NCBI GenBank assembly: GCA_028689015.1
Contig: JAQTXC010000004.1
Coordinates: 1-64,000 of the forward strand
Direction of reading: 5' to 3'
DNA: 64,000 bases
From: Dechloromonas sp.
GTDB lineage: Bacteria; Pseudomonadota; Gammaproteobacteria; Burkholderiales; Rhodocyclaceae
Below the pieces are notes generated by a model. It saw only the letters and a program-made list of their open reading frames with translations, did not search any database and had not been told where the DNA came from. Shown piece after piece: positions 18,192 through 26,796 of this stretch. Made by a program: the position numbers and the translations under genes. Each line of letters opens with the position of its first letter. The stretch's first letter is position 1.

Positions 18192-18805
18192 GCTTGGCGT
18201 TGGCAGACCTCCGGGCCGTGCTGTTGTCGGCGCCGCCAGCAAGTGAATTTATTCAGGAAGCGGGTGGCGAGGGCCTTGTCCTGACGCCGGCCGCCGTGCT
18301 TTTCCCCATCGTCCAGCACCCGGGTGGGCAGACCGTATTGCTCACCCAGCGAACGGCGCATCTTCGCGACCATGCTGGGCAAATCAGTTTTCCTGGCGGA
18401 CGGGTCGAGCCGGAGGATCAGTCGCCGCTGGCGACGGCCCTGCGGGAAACCGAGGAAGAAATCGGTCTGGCACGTCAGCATGTCGAGGTGCTTGGCTATC
18501 TGCCGGAATACCGAACCGGGACGGGTTTTCGCGTCACGCCGGTGGTGGCAGCGATCAGGCCACCCTTCGAATTGAAGCCCGATCCTTTTGAGGTGGCCGA
18601 GGTTTTCGAAGTGCCGCTCGCTTTTTTGCTTAACCCAAAAAACCATCAGCAACACGAGCTGCATTACCGCGGCGCCTTGCGCCAATATCTCGCCATGCCC
18701 TACGGTGATTACTTCATCTGGGGGGCGACGGCAGGCATGATCCGGGCACTGTCCGACCGCCTGGCCCTGCAGTCAGCGGAGCCTTGTGGTATCTTGGCGC
18801 TTTAG
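18188..18805 (+). CDS. CoA pyrophosphatase (Nudix hydrolase, NudL-like)
   Basis: A 205-residue Nudix enzyme expected to split CoA or acyl-CoA into 4'-phosphopantetheine and 3',5'-ADP. The Nudix box is GGRVEPEDQSPLATALRETEEEIGL, preceded by the CoA-type LLTQRTAHLRDHAGQISFPGG. The LRDHAGQISFPGG block is the UPF0035/NudL signature. It overlaps the small upstream gene and is followed closely by the CobD-like gene. Confidence 0.88.
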   Translation: MSLALADLRAVLLSAPPASEFIQEAGGEGLVLTPAAVLFPIVQHPGGQTVLLTQRTAHLRDHAGQISFPGGRVEPEDQSPLATALRETEEEIGLARQHVEVLGYLPEYRTGTGFRVTPVVAAIRPPFELKPDPFEVAEVFEVPLAFLLNPKNHQQHELHYRGALRQYLAMPYGDYFIWGATAGMIRALSDRLALQSAEPCGILAL

Positions 18806-18843
18806 CACAAGACAATAACGCAGCCTGCGCCCACGATGTTCCC

Positions 18844-19767
18844 ATGAGTCTTTTTTCGCTGATCGCCGTTTTTATCATCGAGCAGTTCAAGCCGCTGGAC
18901 TACCGGCGCGTGGTCGGTGAGCCCCTCACCGTCTGGGCCGATTTCGTCGAATCCCGCTTTAATGCGGGAACCCGGGCGCACGGGGTCGCGGCGTGGTGTC
19001 TGGCTGTACTTTTGCCGGTCGCCGGGCTTGCCGTGCTTTACTACGGACTGCAGGCTTTGCATCCCTTGCTCGCCTGGCTCTTAAGTGTCGGTGTCCTGTA
19101 TCTGACCATGGGTTTTCGGCAGTTCAGTCATCATTACACTGAAATTCAGCTGGCCCTGCGGATGGGTGATCTTGATCTGGCTCGTGAGCGACTAGCGGGC
19201 TGGCTGGGGCATGCTAGCCATGGCATGAGCGCCGAAGAGATTTCGGCACGCGCCATTGAAGGTGCGCTGGCTGCTTCGCATCGACATGTCTTTGCCGTAT
19301 TGCTATGTTTCGTCTTGTTGCCAGGGCCGTGTGGTGCCTTGCTGTACCGTTTGTCACTCATCGTCCGTGATCGCTGGACGCGCCCAGAGGCGGCAGAGCA
19401 TCGTGAGTTCTCAATCTTTGCGCAACAGACTTTCGCTATCATTGACTGGTTGCCGCTTCGGGCAACGGCGGCTGCCTTTGCCGTCGTCGGTGATTTTGAG
19501 GATGCTGCGTACTGTTGGCGCACGCAGCCGGCGCAATGGCCAGATCAGGATTTGGGCATTGTTCTGGCAGCGGGTGCTGGTGCCCTTGGGGTACAACTAG
19601 GCAAACAGCTGGTTCAGGGTGGGACGCTGGAGGAGCAAGCTGAACTGGGTCTAGGTGATCCTGCGGATGTTGATTTTATGCAGGCTGCGGTCGGGCTCGT
19701 CTGGCGAGCCACCGTTTTGTGGATGCTATTGCTCTTTTTGCTGGGACTCGCCAGTCTGGTGGGTTGA
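18844..19767 (+). CDS. CobD/CbiB-like membrane protein
   Basis: A 307-residue integral membrane protein from ATG 18844 (MSLFSLIAVFIIEQ). Its several hydrophobic helices and the PLRATAAAFAVVGDFEDAAYCW segment near residue 200 match the CobD/CbiB family, which joins aminopropanol to cobyric acid. The N-terminus is shorter and differs from classic CbiB, and no other cobalamin gene lies in the window. It may be one of the betaproteobacterial CobD-like proteins whose role in B12 synthesis is uncertain. Its end leads straight into the thiolase ribosome-binding site. Confidence 0.7.
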   Translation: MSLFSLIAVFIIEQFKPLDYRRVVGEPLTVWADFVESRFNAGTRAHGVAAWCLAVLLPVAGLAVLYYGLQALHPLLAWLLSVGVLYLTMGFRQFSHHYTEIQLALRMGDLDLARERLAGWLGHASHGMSAEEISARAIEGALAASHRHVFAVLLCFVLLPGPCGALLYRLSLIVRDRWTRPEAAEHREFSIFAQQTFAIIDWLPLRATAAAFAVVGDFEDAAYCWRTQPAQWPDQDLGIVLAAGAGALGVQLGKQLVQGGTLEEQAELGLGDPADVDFMQAAVGLVWRATVLWMLLLFLLGLASLVG

Positions 19768-19790
19768 ATCATTTTTTTCAGGAGGTTTTC

Positions 19791-20972
19791 ATGAGTAAAG
19801 ATGTTGTCGTTCTGAGCGCGGTTCGTTCCCCGATTGGCGCTTTTGGTGGCGCCCTGGCCGATATGGATCCGTGTGATCTGGGTGCTGCTGTCATGAAGGA
19901 GGCGATTGCCCGTTCCTCCGTCGATCCGCAACAGATCAACTACGTGACTGTCGGCACGACGATGCCGGTCGACAGCCGTTATGCCTACGTTTCCCGCGTT
20001 GCTTCCATCCAGGCTGGCCTGTCGATGGACTCCGTCGCCATGCAGGTTTCACGCCTGTGCGCTTCTGGCCTCCAGGCGATCGTTACCACCGCCCAGAACA
20101 TCATGTTGGGTGATGCCGAGTACGGTATCGGTGGTGGTGTCGAAGTGATGTCCAAGGTGGCTTACCTGATGCCGGCCCTGCGCTCGGGTGCACGCATGGG
20201 CGATGCCAAGGCGATCGACGCCATGGTGGCCGTGCTGACCGACCCGTTTGGTGTTGGCCACATGGGCATCACCGCTGAGAACCTCGCTGCCAAGCATGGT
20301 TTCAGCCGCGAAGACCAGGATGCCTTCGCTGTTGAATCGCAGCGTCGTGCGGCGGCCGCCATTGATGCCGGTCACTTCAAGTCCCAGATCTTCCCGATCG
20401 TCAAGCAGACCCGCAAGGGCGAAGTCGTGTTCGACACCGACGAGCACCTGAAGCGCGGCACCACGATGGAATCCCTGGCCAAGATGAAGCCGGCCTTCAA
20501 GAAAGACGGTACGGTCACCGCCGGTAACGCTTCCGGTATCAACGATGGCGCTGCCTTCTTCGTGCTGGCTGATGCGGCCAAGGCTGCAGCGGCTGGCCAG
20601 AAGCCGATCGCCCGCATCGTTTCCTACGCCGTTGCCGGTGTGCCGAACGACATCATGGGCGAAGGTCCGATTCCGGCGACCAAGCTGGCGCTGAAGAAGG
20701 CCGGCCTGACCCTGGACCAGATGGACGTTATCGAATCCAACGAAGCCTTTGCCGCACAGGCCCTGTCGGTGAACAAGGTGCTGGGCCTGGATCCGGCCAA
20801 GACCAACCCGAACGGCGGCGCCATCGCCCTGGGTCACCCGGTTGGCTGTTCCGGTGCCTTCATCGCCACCAAGGCAATCTACGAAATGAACCGCATCGGC
20901 GGTCGCTACTGTCTGGCCACAATGTGTATCGGTGGCGGTCAGGGTATTGCCGTGATTTTCGAACGCGTCTGA
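19791..20972 (+). CDS. Acetyl-CoA C-acyltransferase (thiolase)
   Basis: A 393-residue thiolase that either condenses two acetyl-CoA (towards PHB) or cleaves 3-ketoacyl-CoA. The start at ATG 19791 follows CAGGAGG, a very strong Shine-Dalgarno. The active-site Cys is in SRLCASGLQA near residue 88; NEAFAAQ, GHPVGCSGA and CIGGGQG complete the catalytic set. Third codon positions are almost all C or G, unlike the neighbouring cobD-like gene, which suggests high expression. No phaB or phaC is adjacent, so biosynthetic or degradative use cannot be decided. Confidence 0.92.
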   Translation: MSKDVVVLSAVRSPIGAFGGALADMDPCDLGAAVMKEAIARSSVDPQQINYVTVGTTMPVDSRYAYVSRVASIQAGLSMDSVAMQVSRLCASGLQAIVTTAQNIMLGDAEYGIGGGVEVMSKVAYLMPALRSGARMGDAKAIDAMVAVLTDPFGVGHMGITAENLAAKHGFSREDQDAFAVESQRRAAAAIDAGHFKSQIFPIVKQTRKGEVVFDTDEHLKRGTTMESLAKMKPAFKKDGTVTAGNASGINDGAAFFVLADAAKAAAAGQKPIARIVSYAVAGVPNDIMGEGPIPATKLALKKAGLTLDQMDVIESNEAFAAQALSVNKVLGLDPAKTNPNGGAIALGHPVGCSGAFIATKAIYEMNRIGGRYCLATMCIGGGQGIAVIFERV

Positions 20973-20992
20973 TTCATCTGATCACGTGATTG

Positions 20993-21025
20993 AAAAACCC
21001 GTCGGCTAATCCCGGCGGGTTTTTT
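20993..21025 (+). terminator. Intrinsic terminator after the thiolase gene
   Basis: AAAAACCCGTCGG pairs with CCGGCGGGTTTTT through one G-T wobble, around a short CTAATC loop, and ends in a T-run. It separates the thiolase from cluster A. Confidence 0.85.
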
Positions 21026-21048
21026 ATTGCACCACCATGAAATCGGTG

Positions 21049-21065
21049 TGCACCATGTTGGGGCG
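21049..21065 (+). promoter_or_regulatory. Degenerate NtrC-like enhancer upstream of cluster A
   Basis: TGCACCATGTTGGGGCG matches 10 of 12 fixed positions of the NtrC dyad TGCACC-N5-GGTGCA. A further TGCACC half-site lies at 21028-21033. The centre is about 87 nt before the start point predicted from the sigma-54 element. The right half is weak, so the call is tentative. Confidence 0.4.
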
Positions 21066-21117
21066 TGTTGGTTTATTGGTTTTTCTTAATCCACTGATTC
21101 TATAAAGTTTTCATGTG

Positions 21118-21133
21118 TGGCATGGAAACTGCT
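21118..21133 (+). promoter_or_regulatory. Sigma-54-type (-24/-12) promoter for cluster A
   Basis: TGGCATGGAAACTGCT has the invariant GG-N10-GC spacing and matches 10 of 12 fixed positions of TGGCACG-N4-TTGCT. The -12 GC lies 36 nt before the ATG at 21169, the same geometry as the element before cluster B. Confidence 0.55.
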
Positions 21134-21168
21134 GAATTGGTTTTGAGAGAATCCCTTGCGAGTTCACT

Positions 21169-22581
21169 ATGAATTTCTATAACGAGATGTACGAGACGGA
21201 CGGTCAAGTCCGGGCGCATTACGCGCGTTACGATGCCTGGCTCAAGGCAACGCCGGCTGAGCGCATTGAACGTAAGCGTGCTGAGGCCGATCTGGCGTTT
21301 CACCGCGTAGGTATTACCTTTGCGGTCTACGGTGAAGAAGCAGGAAAAGAGCGACTGATTCCCTTCGATATCATTCCGCGCATCATTCCTTCCAAAGAAT
21401 GGAAGTCGATGGAGCGAGGCATGCGGCAGCGAGTCAAGGCGCTCAACATGTTCCTGTGGGATATTTACCACGATCAGGAAATTCTAAAGGCCGGGAAAAT
21501 TCCCGCTGAACAGGTCTTGAATAACACCCAGTACCGCAAGGTGATGCAGGGGGTCGATGTGCCGGGGCAGGTTTACGCCCACATCGCCGGGGTCGATCTG
21601 GTACGAGCCGGCGAGGGCGAGTTTTACGTCCTCGAAGACAATTTGCGGGTGCCGTCTGGCGTGTCCTACATGCTTGAGGATCGCAAGATGATGATGCGGC
21701 TTTTCCCTGAGTTGTTCGCCAGGCACAAAGTGGCACCAGTCCAGCACTATCCCGACATGCTGCTGGAGAAGTTGCGTGCCGTGGCGCCGAATGGCGTCAG
21801 CAATCCGACGGTGGTGGTGCTGACCCCGGGGGCTTACAACAGTGCTTACTTCGAACACAGCTTCCTGGCCCAGCAAATGGGGGTCGAACTGGTCGAAGGT
21901 CGTGACCTGTTCGTTAAGGATGAAGTGGTTTATATGCGGACGACCCAAGGGCCGCAGCGCGTTGATGTCATTTATCGACGCATTGACGACGATTTTATGG
22001 ATCCGCTGGCTTTCCGGGCGGATTCCGCATTAGGCGTGCCGGGCATCCTGCGCGCCTACCAGGCCGGTAACGTCACCTTGTCGAATGCTATCGGAACGGG
22101 GGTGGCTGATGACAAGTCGATCTATCCTTATGTGCCGGATATGATCCGTTTCTATCTGGATGAGGAGCCGATCCTTAACAACGTGCCGACTTATATGTGT
22201 CGCAAAAAGGATGATTTGGCCTATGTGCTTGCACACTTGGCAGAACTGGTGGTCAAGGAAGTGCACGGCGCTGGTGGTTACGGCATGTTGGTCGGCCCGG
22301 CGTCGACCAAGGAACAGATCGAGCATTTCCGTCAGTTGCTGATCGCCAAGCCGGACGGCTATATCGCCCAACCGACCCTGGCTTTGTCCAATTGCCCGAC
22401 GTTCGTCGAAGAAGGCATTGCGCCACGACATCTCGATCTACGCCCCTTTGTCTTGTCCTCGGGCAAGTGCGTCAATATGGTGCCAGGTGGCCTGACCCGC
22501 GTCGCGTTGACCAAGGGGTCGCTGGTGGTCAACTCGTCGCAGGGCGGTGGGACCAAGGACACCTGGGTCCTCGAAGACTGA
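21169..22581 (+). CDS. Circularly permuted ATP-grasp protein (COG2308, DUF404/DUF407)
   Basis: A 470-residue stand-alone member of the circularly permuted ATP-grasp group, predicted to use ATP to form an amide or peptide bond. Family landmarks are GEFYVLEDNLRVPSGVSYMLEDR, LTPGAYNSAYFEHSFLA, VDVIYRRIDDDF and a C-terminal MVPGGLTRVA followed by SQGGGTKDTWVL. No signal peptide. The start follows a run with no strong SD. It pairs with the alpha-E gene 15 nt downstream, as in the conserved neighbourhoods described by Iyer, Aravind and colleagues. A fused paralogue lies at 31.4 kb. The substrate is unknown. Confidence 0.9.
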   Translation: MNFYNEMYETDGQVRAHYARYDAWLKATPAERIERKRAEADLAFHRVGITFAVYGEEAGKERLIPFDIIPRIIPSKEWKSMERGMRQRVKALNMFLWDIYHDQEILKAGKIPAEQVLNNTQYRKVMQGVDVPGQVYAHIAGVDLVRAGEGEFYVLEDNLRVPSGVSYMLEDRKMMMRLFPELFARHKVAPVQHYPDMLLEKLRAVAPNGVSNPTVVVLTPGAYNSAYFEHSFLAQQMGVELVEGRDLFVKDEVVYMRTTQGPQRVDVIYRRIDDDFMDPLAFRADSALGVPGILRAYQAGNVTLSNAIGTGVADDKSIYPYVPDMIRFYLDEEPILNNVPTYMCRKKDDLAYVLAHLAELVVKEVHGAGGYGMLVGPASTKEQIEHFRQLLIAKPDGYIAQPTLALSNCPTFVEEGIAPRHLDLRPFVLSSGKCVNMVPGGLTRVALTKGSLVVNSSQGGGTKDTWVLED

Positions 22582-22596
22582 TTACGGAGAACAAAC

Positions 22597-23544
22597 ATGC
22601 TATCGCGTACTGCTGATCACCTGTTCTGGATGTCTCGCTACATTGAACGGGCTGAAAACCTGGCCCGCCTGCTCGATGTCACCTGGCAGATGTCGCTGGT
22701 GCCGCAATCCGAGGAGGCGGCGAATCAGAACTGGAATGCCATCATCGGTCTGAACAGCCTCGAAGCGGCGTATGCCGCCAAGTATTCTGCGGTCAACAGC
22801 GACAATGTGCTGCATTTCATGGTGAGTGATCCGGATAATTACGCCTCGATCACCAGCTGCCTGCGTTTGGCGCGGGAAAACGCACATGCCGTGCGTGGCA
22901 CGATTACCACAGAAATGTGGGAAACAATGAATGCCACCTGGCTGGAGGCGCGGGGCAAGAGCTTCGAGCACATTATCAATGCCGGGATCGGCGAGTTTTT
23001 CGAATGGGTCAAGATGCGTTCCTCGCTGGCCCGCGGGACGACGCTCGGCACCTTGCTACAAGACGAATCCTTCCACTTCATCCGTTTGGGGACCCTGCTC
23101 GAGCGGGCCGATAACACGGCGCGGATTCTCGATGTCAAATATCACGTTCTGCGCCCCCATGGCGACGAAGGGGCGACCGATTTCTATCAGTGGGGCGCCC
23201 TGCTGCGCTCGGTGTCCGCATTCGAGGTTTATCGCAAGGCTTATCGCGATGTGATTACCCCGGAGCGGGTGGCTGAACTGTTGATCCTGCGCAATGACAT
23301 GCCGCGTTCGCTGCATTTCTGCATGAATGGCGTCCTGAAAAATCTTGAGCTGATTGCCAACAGTCATTCCGGTGAAACGCTGCGTCAGGTTGGTTTGTTG
23401 CATGCCCAACTGCACTATGCCCGAGTTGAAGATATCCTGGCGCATGGTTTGCACCAGTGGCTGACCGATTTCATGGATCGGATCTATGCCTTGGGTGATG
23501 GCATCAGCAAGGATTTTCTGGTGCCGATGGCAGAGGCTGCCTGA
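22597..23544 (+). CDS. Alpha-E domain protein (COG2307, DUF403)
   Basis: A 315-residue all-helical alpha-E protein, almost always linked to COG2308 ATP-grasp proteins. It begins MLSRTADHLFWMSRYIERAEN; the ERAEN motif near residue 19 recurs in the middle as LLERADNTARILDV, giving the paired glutamates that name the domain. A biochemical role is not established; it is thought to assist or partner the ligase. In many genomes a transglutaminase and the proteasome-like Anbu gene follow; here neither does, and a 379-nt gap comes next. Confidence 0.9.
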   Translation: MLSRTADHLFWMSRYIERAENLARLLDVTWQMSLVPQSEEAANQNWNAIIGLNSLEAAYAAKYSAVNSDNVLHFMVSDPDNYASITSCLRLARENAHAVRGTITTEMWETMNATWLEARGKSFEHIINAGIGEFFEWVKMRSSLARGTTLGTLLQDESFHFIRLGTLLERADNTARILDVKYHVLRPHGDEGATDFYQWGALLRSVSAFEVYRKAYRDVITPERVAELLILRNDMPRSLHFCMNGVLKNLELIANSHSGETLRQVGLLHAQLHYARVEDILAHGLHQWLTDFMDRIYALGDGISKDFLVPMAEAA

Positions 23545-23923
23545 CTGTGCCTGGATCAGGCGGTGGCTTTGGCCGCCGTCGCTGATTCAGAGGGCAGCGG
23601 CATGCGGCACAGTGTGACCGCTGCTTTTTGCGCCGGTTCAACCACACGACGCAGGGCACTCAGACCGATCAGCAGGCGATCCATTGCTTCGATTCTGAGT
23701 TAGTCACGCGCTCCGCTGTCTTGCAAATGCGCTTTGGTGGTAATCCAACTCGAAGGCGCCGCCGATCAGGGCGCCGGGGTTGATGCCATCCATCTGCTGC
23801 TATCCCGTTTTGTCAACTTGCAGATTGAACTTCAGCCAGACGAGCGTCAACCGGTGGGCTGGCGGGGCGGTGCTAGAATTCGCCGCTTTGCATGTCCCGG
23901 CCGGGCCGGGGGAACGGGGTGCC
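23545..23923. other. 379-nt gap with possible decayed minus-strand coding remnants
   Basis: No full gene fits here. On the minus strand I read two short open stretches: one from an ATG at about 23792 giving MDGINPGALIGGAFELDYHQ and a stop after 29 codons, then in another frame one from about 23683 giving MDRLLIGLSALRRVVEPAQ and a stop after 42 codons. They could be pieces of one frameshifted gene or chance ORFs. A TAGAAT hexamer at 23874-23879 on the plus strand may be part of the promoter for the flavoprotein at 23924. Confidence 0.35.
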
Positions 23924-25141
23924 ATGTATTTCGATGTCATTATCATGGGGGCCGGGGCGGCCGGCATGATGTGCGCGGCGCAAGCCGGCCGGCGGGGGCG
24001 GCGGGTGCTGCTGATTGATCACGCCGAAAAACTGGCTGAACGCATCCGCATTTCCGGCGGTGGTCGCTGCAATTTCACCAACCGGACAGTCAGCGCCGAT
24101 CATTACCTGTCACAAAACCCGCACTTCTGCCGCTCGGCGCTGGCGCGTTTTACCCCGAACGATTTCATCGCCCTACTGGAAAAGCGGCGTATTTCTTATC
24201 ATGAACGCGAACAGGGTCAATTGTTTTGCGATGACTCGGCCGAGGACATCATCGCCATGCTGCGTGATGCCTGCGACGAGGCCGGTGTGCAATGGGCCAT
24301 GCCGTGTGCGGTGCAGGGCATTGAGGCTCGGTCAGCGGGCAGCGCCCGCGGTGCGTTCGCGGTCGACAGCACGCAAGGGCGTTTTTCTGCCGAATCGCTG
24401 GTGGTGGCAACGGGGGGGCTGGCCATTCCGAAAATAGGCGCGACCCCCTTTGGCTATCGTCTGGCCGAGCAGTTTGGTCTTCCGGTGGTGCCGCCACGGC
24501 CGGCCCTGGTGCCATTGGCACTGGCCCCGGAACTGCTCGAACCCCTGAAGCCAATGGCCGGAACCACGCTTGATGCCAGTGCCCGCTTTGCCGATGCGGC
24601 ATTTCGCGAGAATGTGCTGATGACCCATCGCGGGCTGTCTGGCCCGGCCATCCTGCAGATTTCCAGTTACTGGCAGATGCAGGAATACGGCAGTGGTAAA
24701 AAGCGACCACTGGAAATCGACCTGTTGCCCGGTATCGACGCCGCGGCGTGGCTGGATGCCCATCGCCAGGGCCGCAGCCATTTACCAAATGTGCTGGCCG
24801 AGTATCTGCCCCGGCGTTTTGCCCACGAATGGTGCGCTTTGTATGGCGGCGATAAGGCACTCAGTCGGCCGATCGGCGAACTGGGTCGCCGTGATCTTGA
24901 ACAGATCGCTCGCCAACTCAATGCCTGGTCGCTGATGCCGGCCGGGACGCTGGGGTTTGCCAAAGCCGAAGTGACGCTGGGCGGTGTGTCGACCGCAGCT
25001 TTGTCGTCAAAAACCATGGCTGCACGGGATGTACCCGGTCTTTACTTCATCGGTGAAGTGGTCGATGTCACCGGCTGGCTGGGGGGGTACAACTTCCAGT
25101 GGGCCTGGTCGTCGGGCTGGGTGGCTGGGCAGTTTGCCTGA
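23924..25141 (+). CDS. HI0933/BaiN-family NAD(P)/FAD-dependent oxidoreductase
   Basis: A 405-residue flavoprotein from ATG 23924 (MYFDVIIMGAGAAGMM). The Rossmann GxGxxG is at residues 9-14; the HI0933 hallmark RIRISGGGRCNFTNR follows near residue 43. SLVVATGGLAIPKIG and the C-terminal GLYFIGEVVDVTGWLGGYNFQWAW are also diagnostic. Related BaiN proteins reduce bile-acid dehydration intermediates, but most members have no known substrate. It follows cluster A in the same direction across the gap; a divergent paralogue ends cluster B. Confidence 0.87.
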   Translation: MYFDVIIMGAGAAGMMCAAQAGRRGRRVLLIDHAEKLAERIRISGGGRCNFTNRTVSADHYLSQNPHFCRSALARFTPNDFIALLEKRRISYHEREQGQLFCDDSAEDIIAMLRDACDEAGVQWAMPCAVQGIEARSAGSARGAFAVDSTQGRFSAESLVVATGGLAIPKIGATPFGYRLAEQFGLPVVPPRPALVPLALAPELLEPLKPMAGTTLDASARFADAAFRENVLMTHRGLSGPAILQISSYWQMQEYGSGKKRPLEIDLLPGIDAAAWLDAHRQGRSHLPNVLAEYLPRRFAHEWCALYGGDKALSRPIGELGRRDLEQIARQLNAWSLMPAGTLGFAKAEVTLGGVSTAALSSKTMAARDVPGLYFIGEVVDVTGWLGGYNFQWAWSSGWVAGQFA

Positions 25142-25161
25142 CCGGGCCCTCGCACCCTCGT

Positions 25162-26781
25162 TCAGTTTTGGTCCTTGAGTATGGCCTTGGCCACGGCTTC
25201 AGCCACCTTGATGCCGTCGACACCGGCGGACAGGATGCCGCCGGCGTAACCGGCACCTTCTCCGGCCGGGTAAAGGCCGCGGGTGTTGATGCTCTGGAAG
25301 TCGTCGCCGCGCTTGATGCGGATCGGCGATGAGGTCCGCGTCTCGACGCCGGTGAGCACCGCGTCGGCCATGGCAAAACCGCGAATTTGCTTGTCGAAGG
25401 CCGGGATCGCTTCACGTAGCGCATCAATGACGTAATCGGGGGCGCAACTGCTCAGGTCGGTCATGTGTACGCCCGGCTGGTAGGACGGATCGACCTGGCC
25501 GAGTGCGGTCGACGGCCGACCGGCGAGAAAATCACCGACGCGCTGGGCTGGTGCGTTGTAGCTGCTGCCGCCGGCAATGAAGGCCTGGCTTTCCCAGTGG
25601 CGCTGAAAATCGATGCCGAGCAAAGGGTTTTGCCGGGCATCGCCGGGGAAGTCGCTGGGGTCGACATTGACCACCAGCGCCGAATTGGCGTTGCGCTCGG
25701 CGCGTGAATACTGGCTCATGCCGTTGGTGACGACGCGACCCGGTTCGGACGTCGCGGCGACCACCTGGCCGCCCGGGCACATGCAGAAGCTGTAGGCGGC
25801 GCGGCCGTTGGCGCAGTGATGCACTAGCTTGTAGTCGGCGGCGCCGAGCAGTTCATTACCGGCGTTGGGGCCGAAGCGGGCCTTGTCGATCAGCGTCTGC
25901 GGGTGCTCGATGCGGAAACCGATGGCGAAGGGCTTGGCTTCGACATAGACGCCGGCGTCGTAAAGCATCTGAAAGGTGTCGCGGGCGCTGTGGCCAATGG
26001 CCAGCACGACGTGTTCGGCAGCAATTTGCTCGCCGCCGGCCAGTTCAACGCCCTTGACCTGATGATTGTCGATCAGGATGCGGTCGACCTTGCTGCCGAA
26101 GTGGATTTCGCCGCCCAGGCCGGTGATCGTCGCCCGCATGGCTTCGACCATTTTGACCAGGCGGAAAGTACCGATATGCGGCTTGCTGACGTACATAATC
26201 TCTTCGGGAGCGCCAGCCTTGACGAACTCTTCCATCACCTTGCGGCCGAGAAAATGAGGGTCCTTGATCTGGCTGTACAGCTTGCCGTCGGAGAAAGTAC
26301 CGGCGCCGCCCTCGCCAAACTGGACGTTCGACTCCGGGTTCAAGGTCTGTTTGCGCCACAGCTCCCAGGTGTCTTTCGTGCGTTCGCGCACCGCTTTGCC
26401 GCGCTCAAGGATGATCGGCTTGAAGCCCATCTGCGCCAGTAGCAGCCCGGCCAGCAAGCCGCAGGGGCCGGTACCGATGACGACTGGACGCGTCGTCAGT
26501 TCGGCCGGGGCCTGGGCGATGTAGCGGTAACGGGTATCCGGCGCCGGACCGATCTGGCGGTCGTCGGCCAGACGGGCGAGGACGGTGGCCTCGTCCTGTA
26601 CCTCGACATCCAGTGCGTAGATCAGTGTGATCGCATTTTTCTTGCGTGCGTCATGGCTGCGCTTAAAGATGCTGACCTTGAGCAATTGCGCGTCGCTAAT
26701 GCCAAGGCGATTGACGATGGCTGGGCGCAGGGCGTCCGCAGGGTGGTCGAGGGGGAGTTTGAGTTCGGAAATTCGCAACAT
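25162..26781 (-). CDS. FAD-dependent dehydrogenase of COG2509
   Basis: A 539-residue soluble flavoprotein. The first 95 residues form a separate N-terminal domain (LRISELKLPLDHP start), then the FAD Rossmann motif VVIGTGPCGLLAGLLLAQMG. QFGEGGAGTFSDGKL is the COG2509 signature, AFCMCPGG-type CMCPGGQVV holds conserved cysteines, and GLYPAGEGAGYAGGI is the C-terminal FAD contact. Substrate unknown. It converges on the HI0933-type gene with 20 nt between stops, and the cytochrome gene on the same strand lies 15 nt upstream, so they may be co-transcribed. Confidence 0.87.
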   Translation of the reverse strand: MLRISELKLPLDHPADALRPAIVNRLGISDAQLLKVSIFKRSHDARKKNAITLIYALDVEVQDEATVLARLADDRQIGPAPDTRYRYIAQAPAELTTRPVVIGTGPCGLLAGLLLAQMGFKPIILERGKAVRERTKDTWELWRKQTLNPESNVQFGEGGAGTFSDGKLYSQIKDPHFLGRKVMEEFVKAGAPEEIMYVSKPHIGTFRLVKMVEAMRATITGLGGEIHFGSKVDRILIDNHQVKGVELAGGEQIAAEHVVLAIGHSARDTFQMLYDAGVYVEAKPFAIGFRIEHPQTLIDKARFGPNAGNELLGAADYKLVHHCANGRAAYSFCMCPGGQVVAATSEPGRVVTNGMSQYSRAERNANSALVVNVDPSDFPGDARQNPLLGIDFQRHWESQAFIAGGSSYNAPAQRVGDFLAGRPSTALGQVDPSYQPGVHMTDLSSCAPDYVIDALREAIPAFDKQIRGFAMADAVLTGVETRTSSPIRIKRGDDFQSINTRGLYPAGEGAGYAGGILSAGVDGIKVAEAVAKAILKDQN

Positions 26782-26796
26782 GTGTGACGGGCCCGC

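Noticed and set aside
20979-20992. TGATCACGTGATTG near the end of the thiolase gene, considered as a parS-like site
   Set aside because: Only the central CACGTG resembles parS TGTTTCACGTGAAACA; the flanks do not match, and it is far from the orphan parA.
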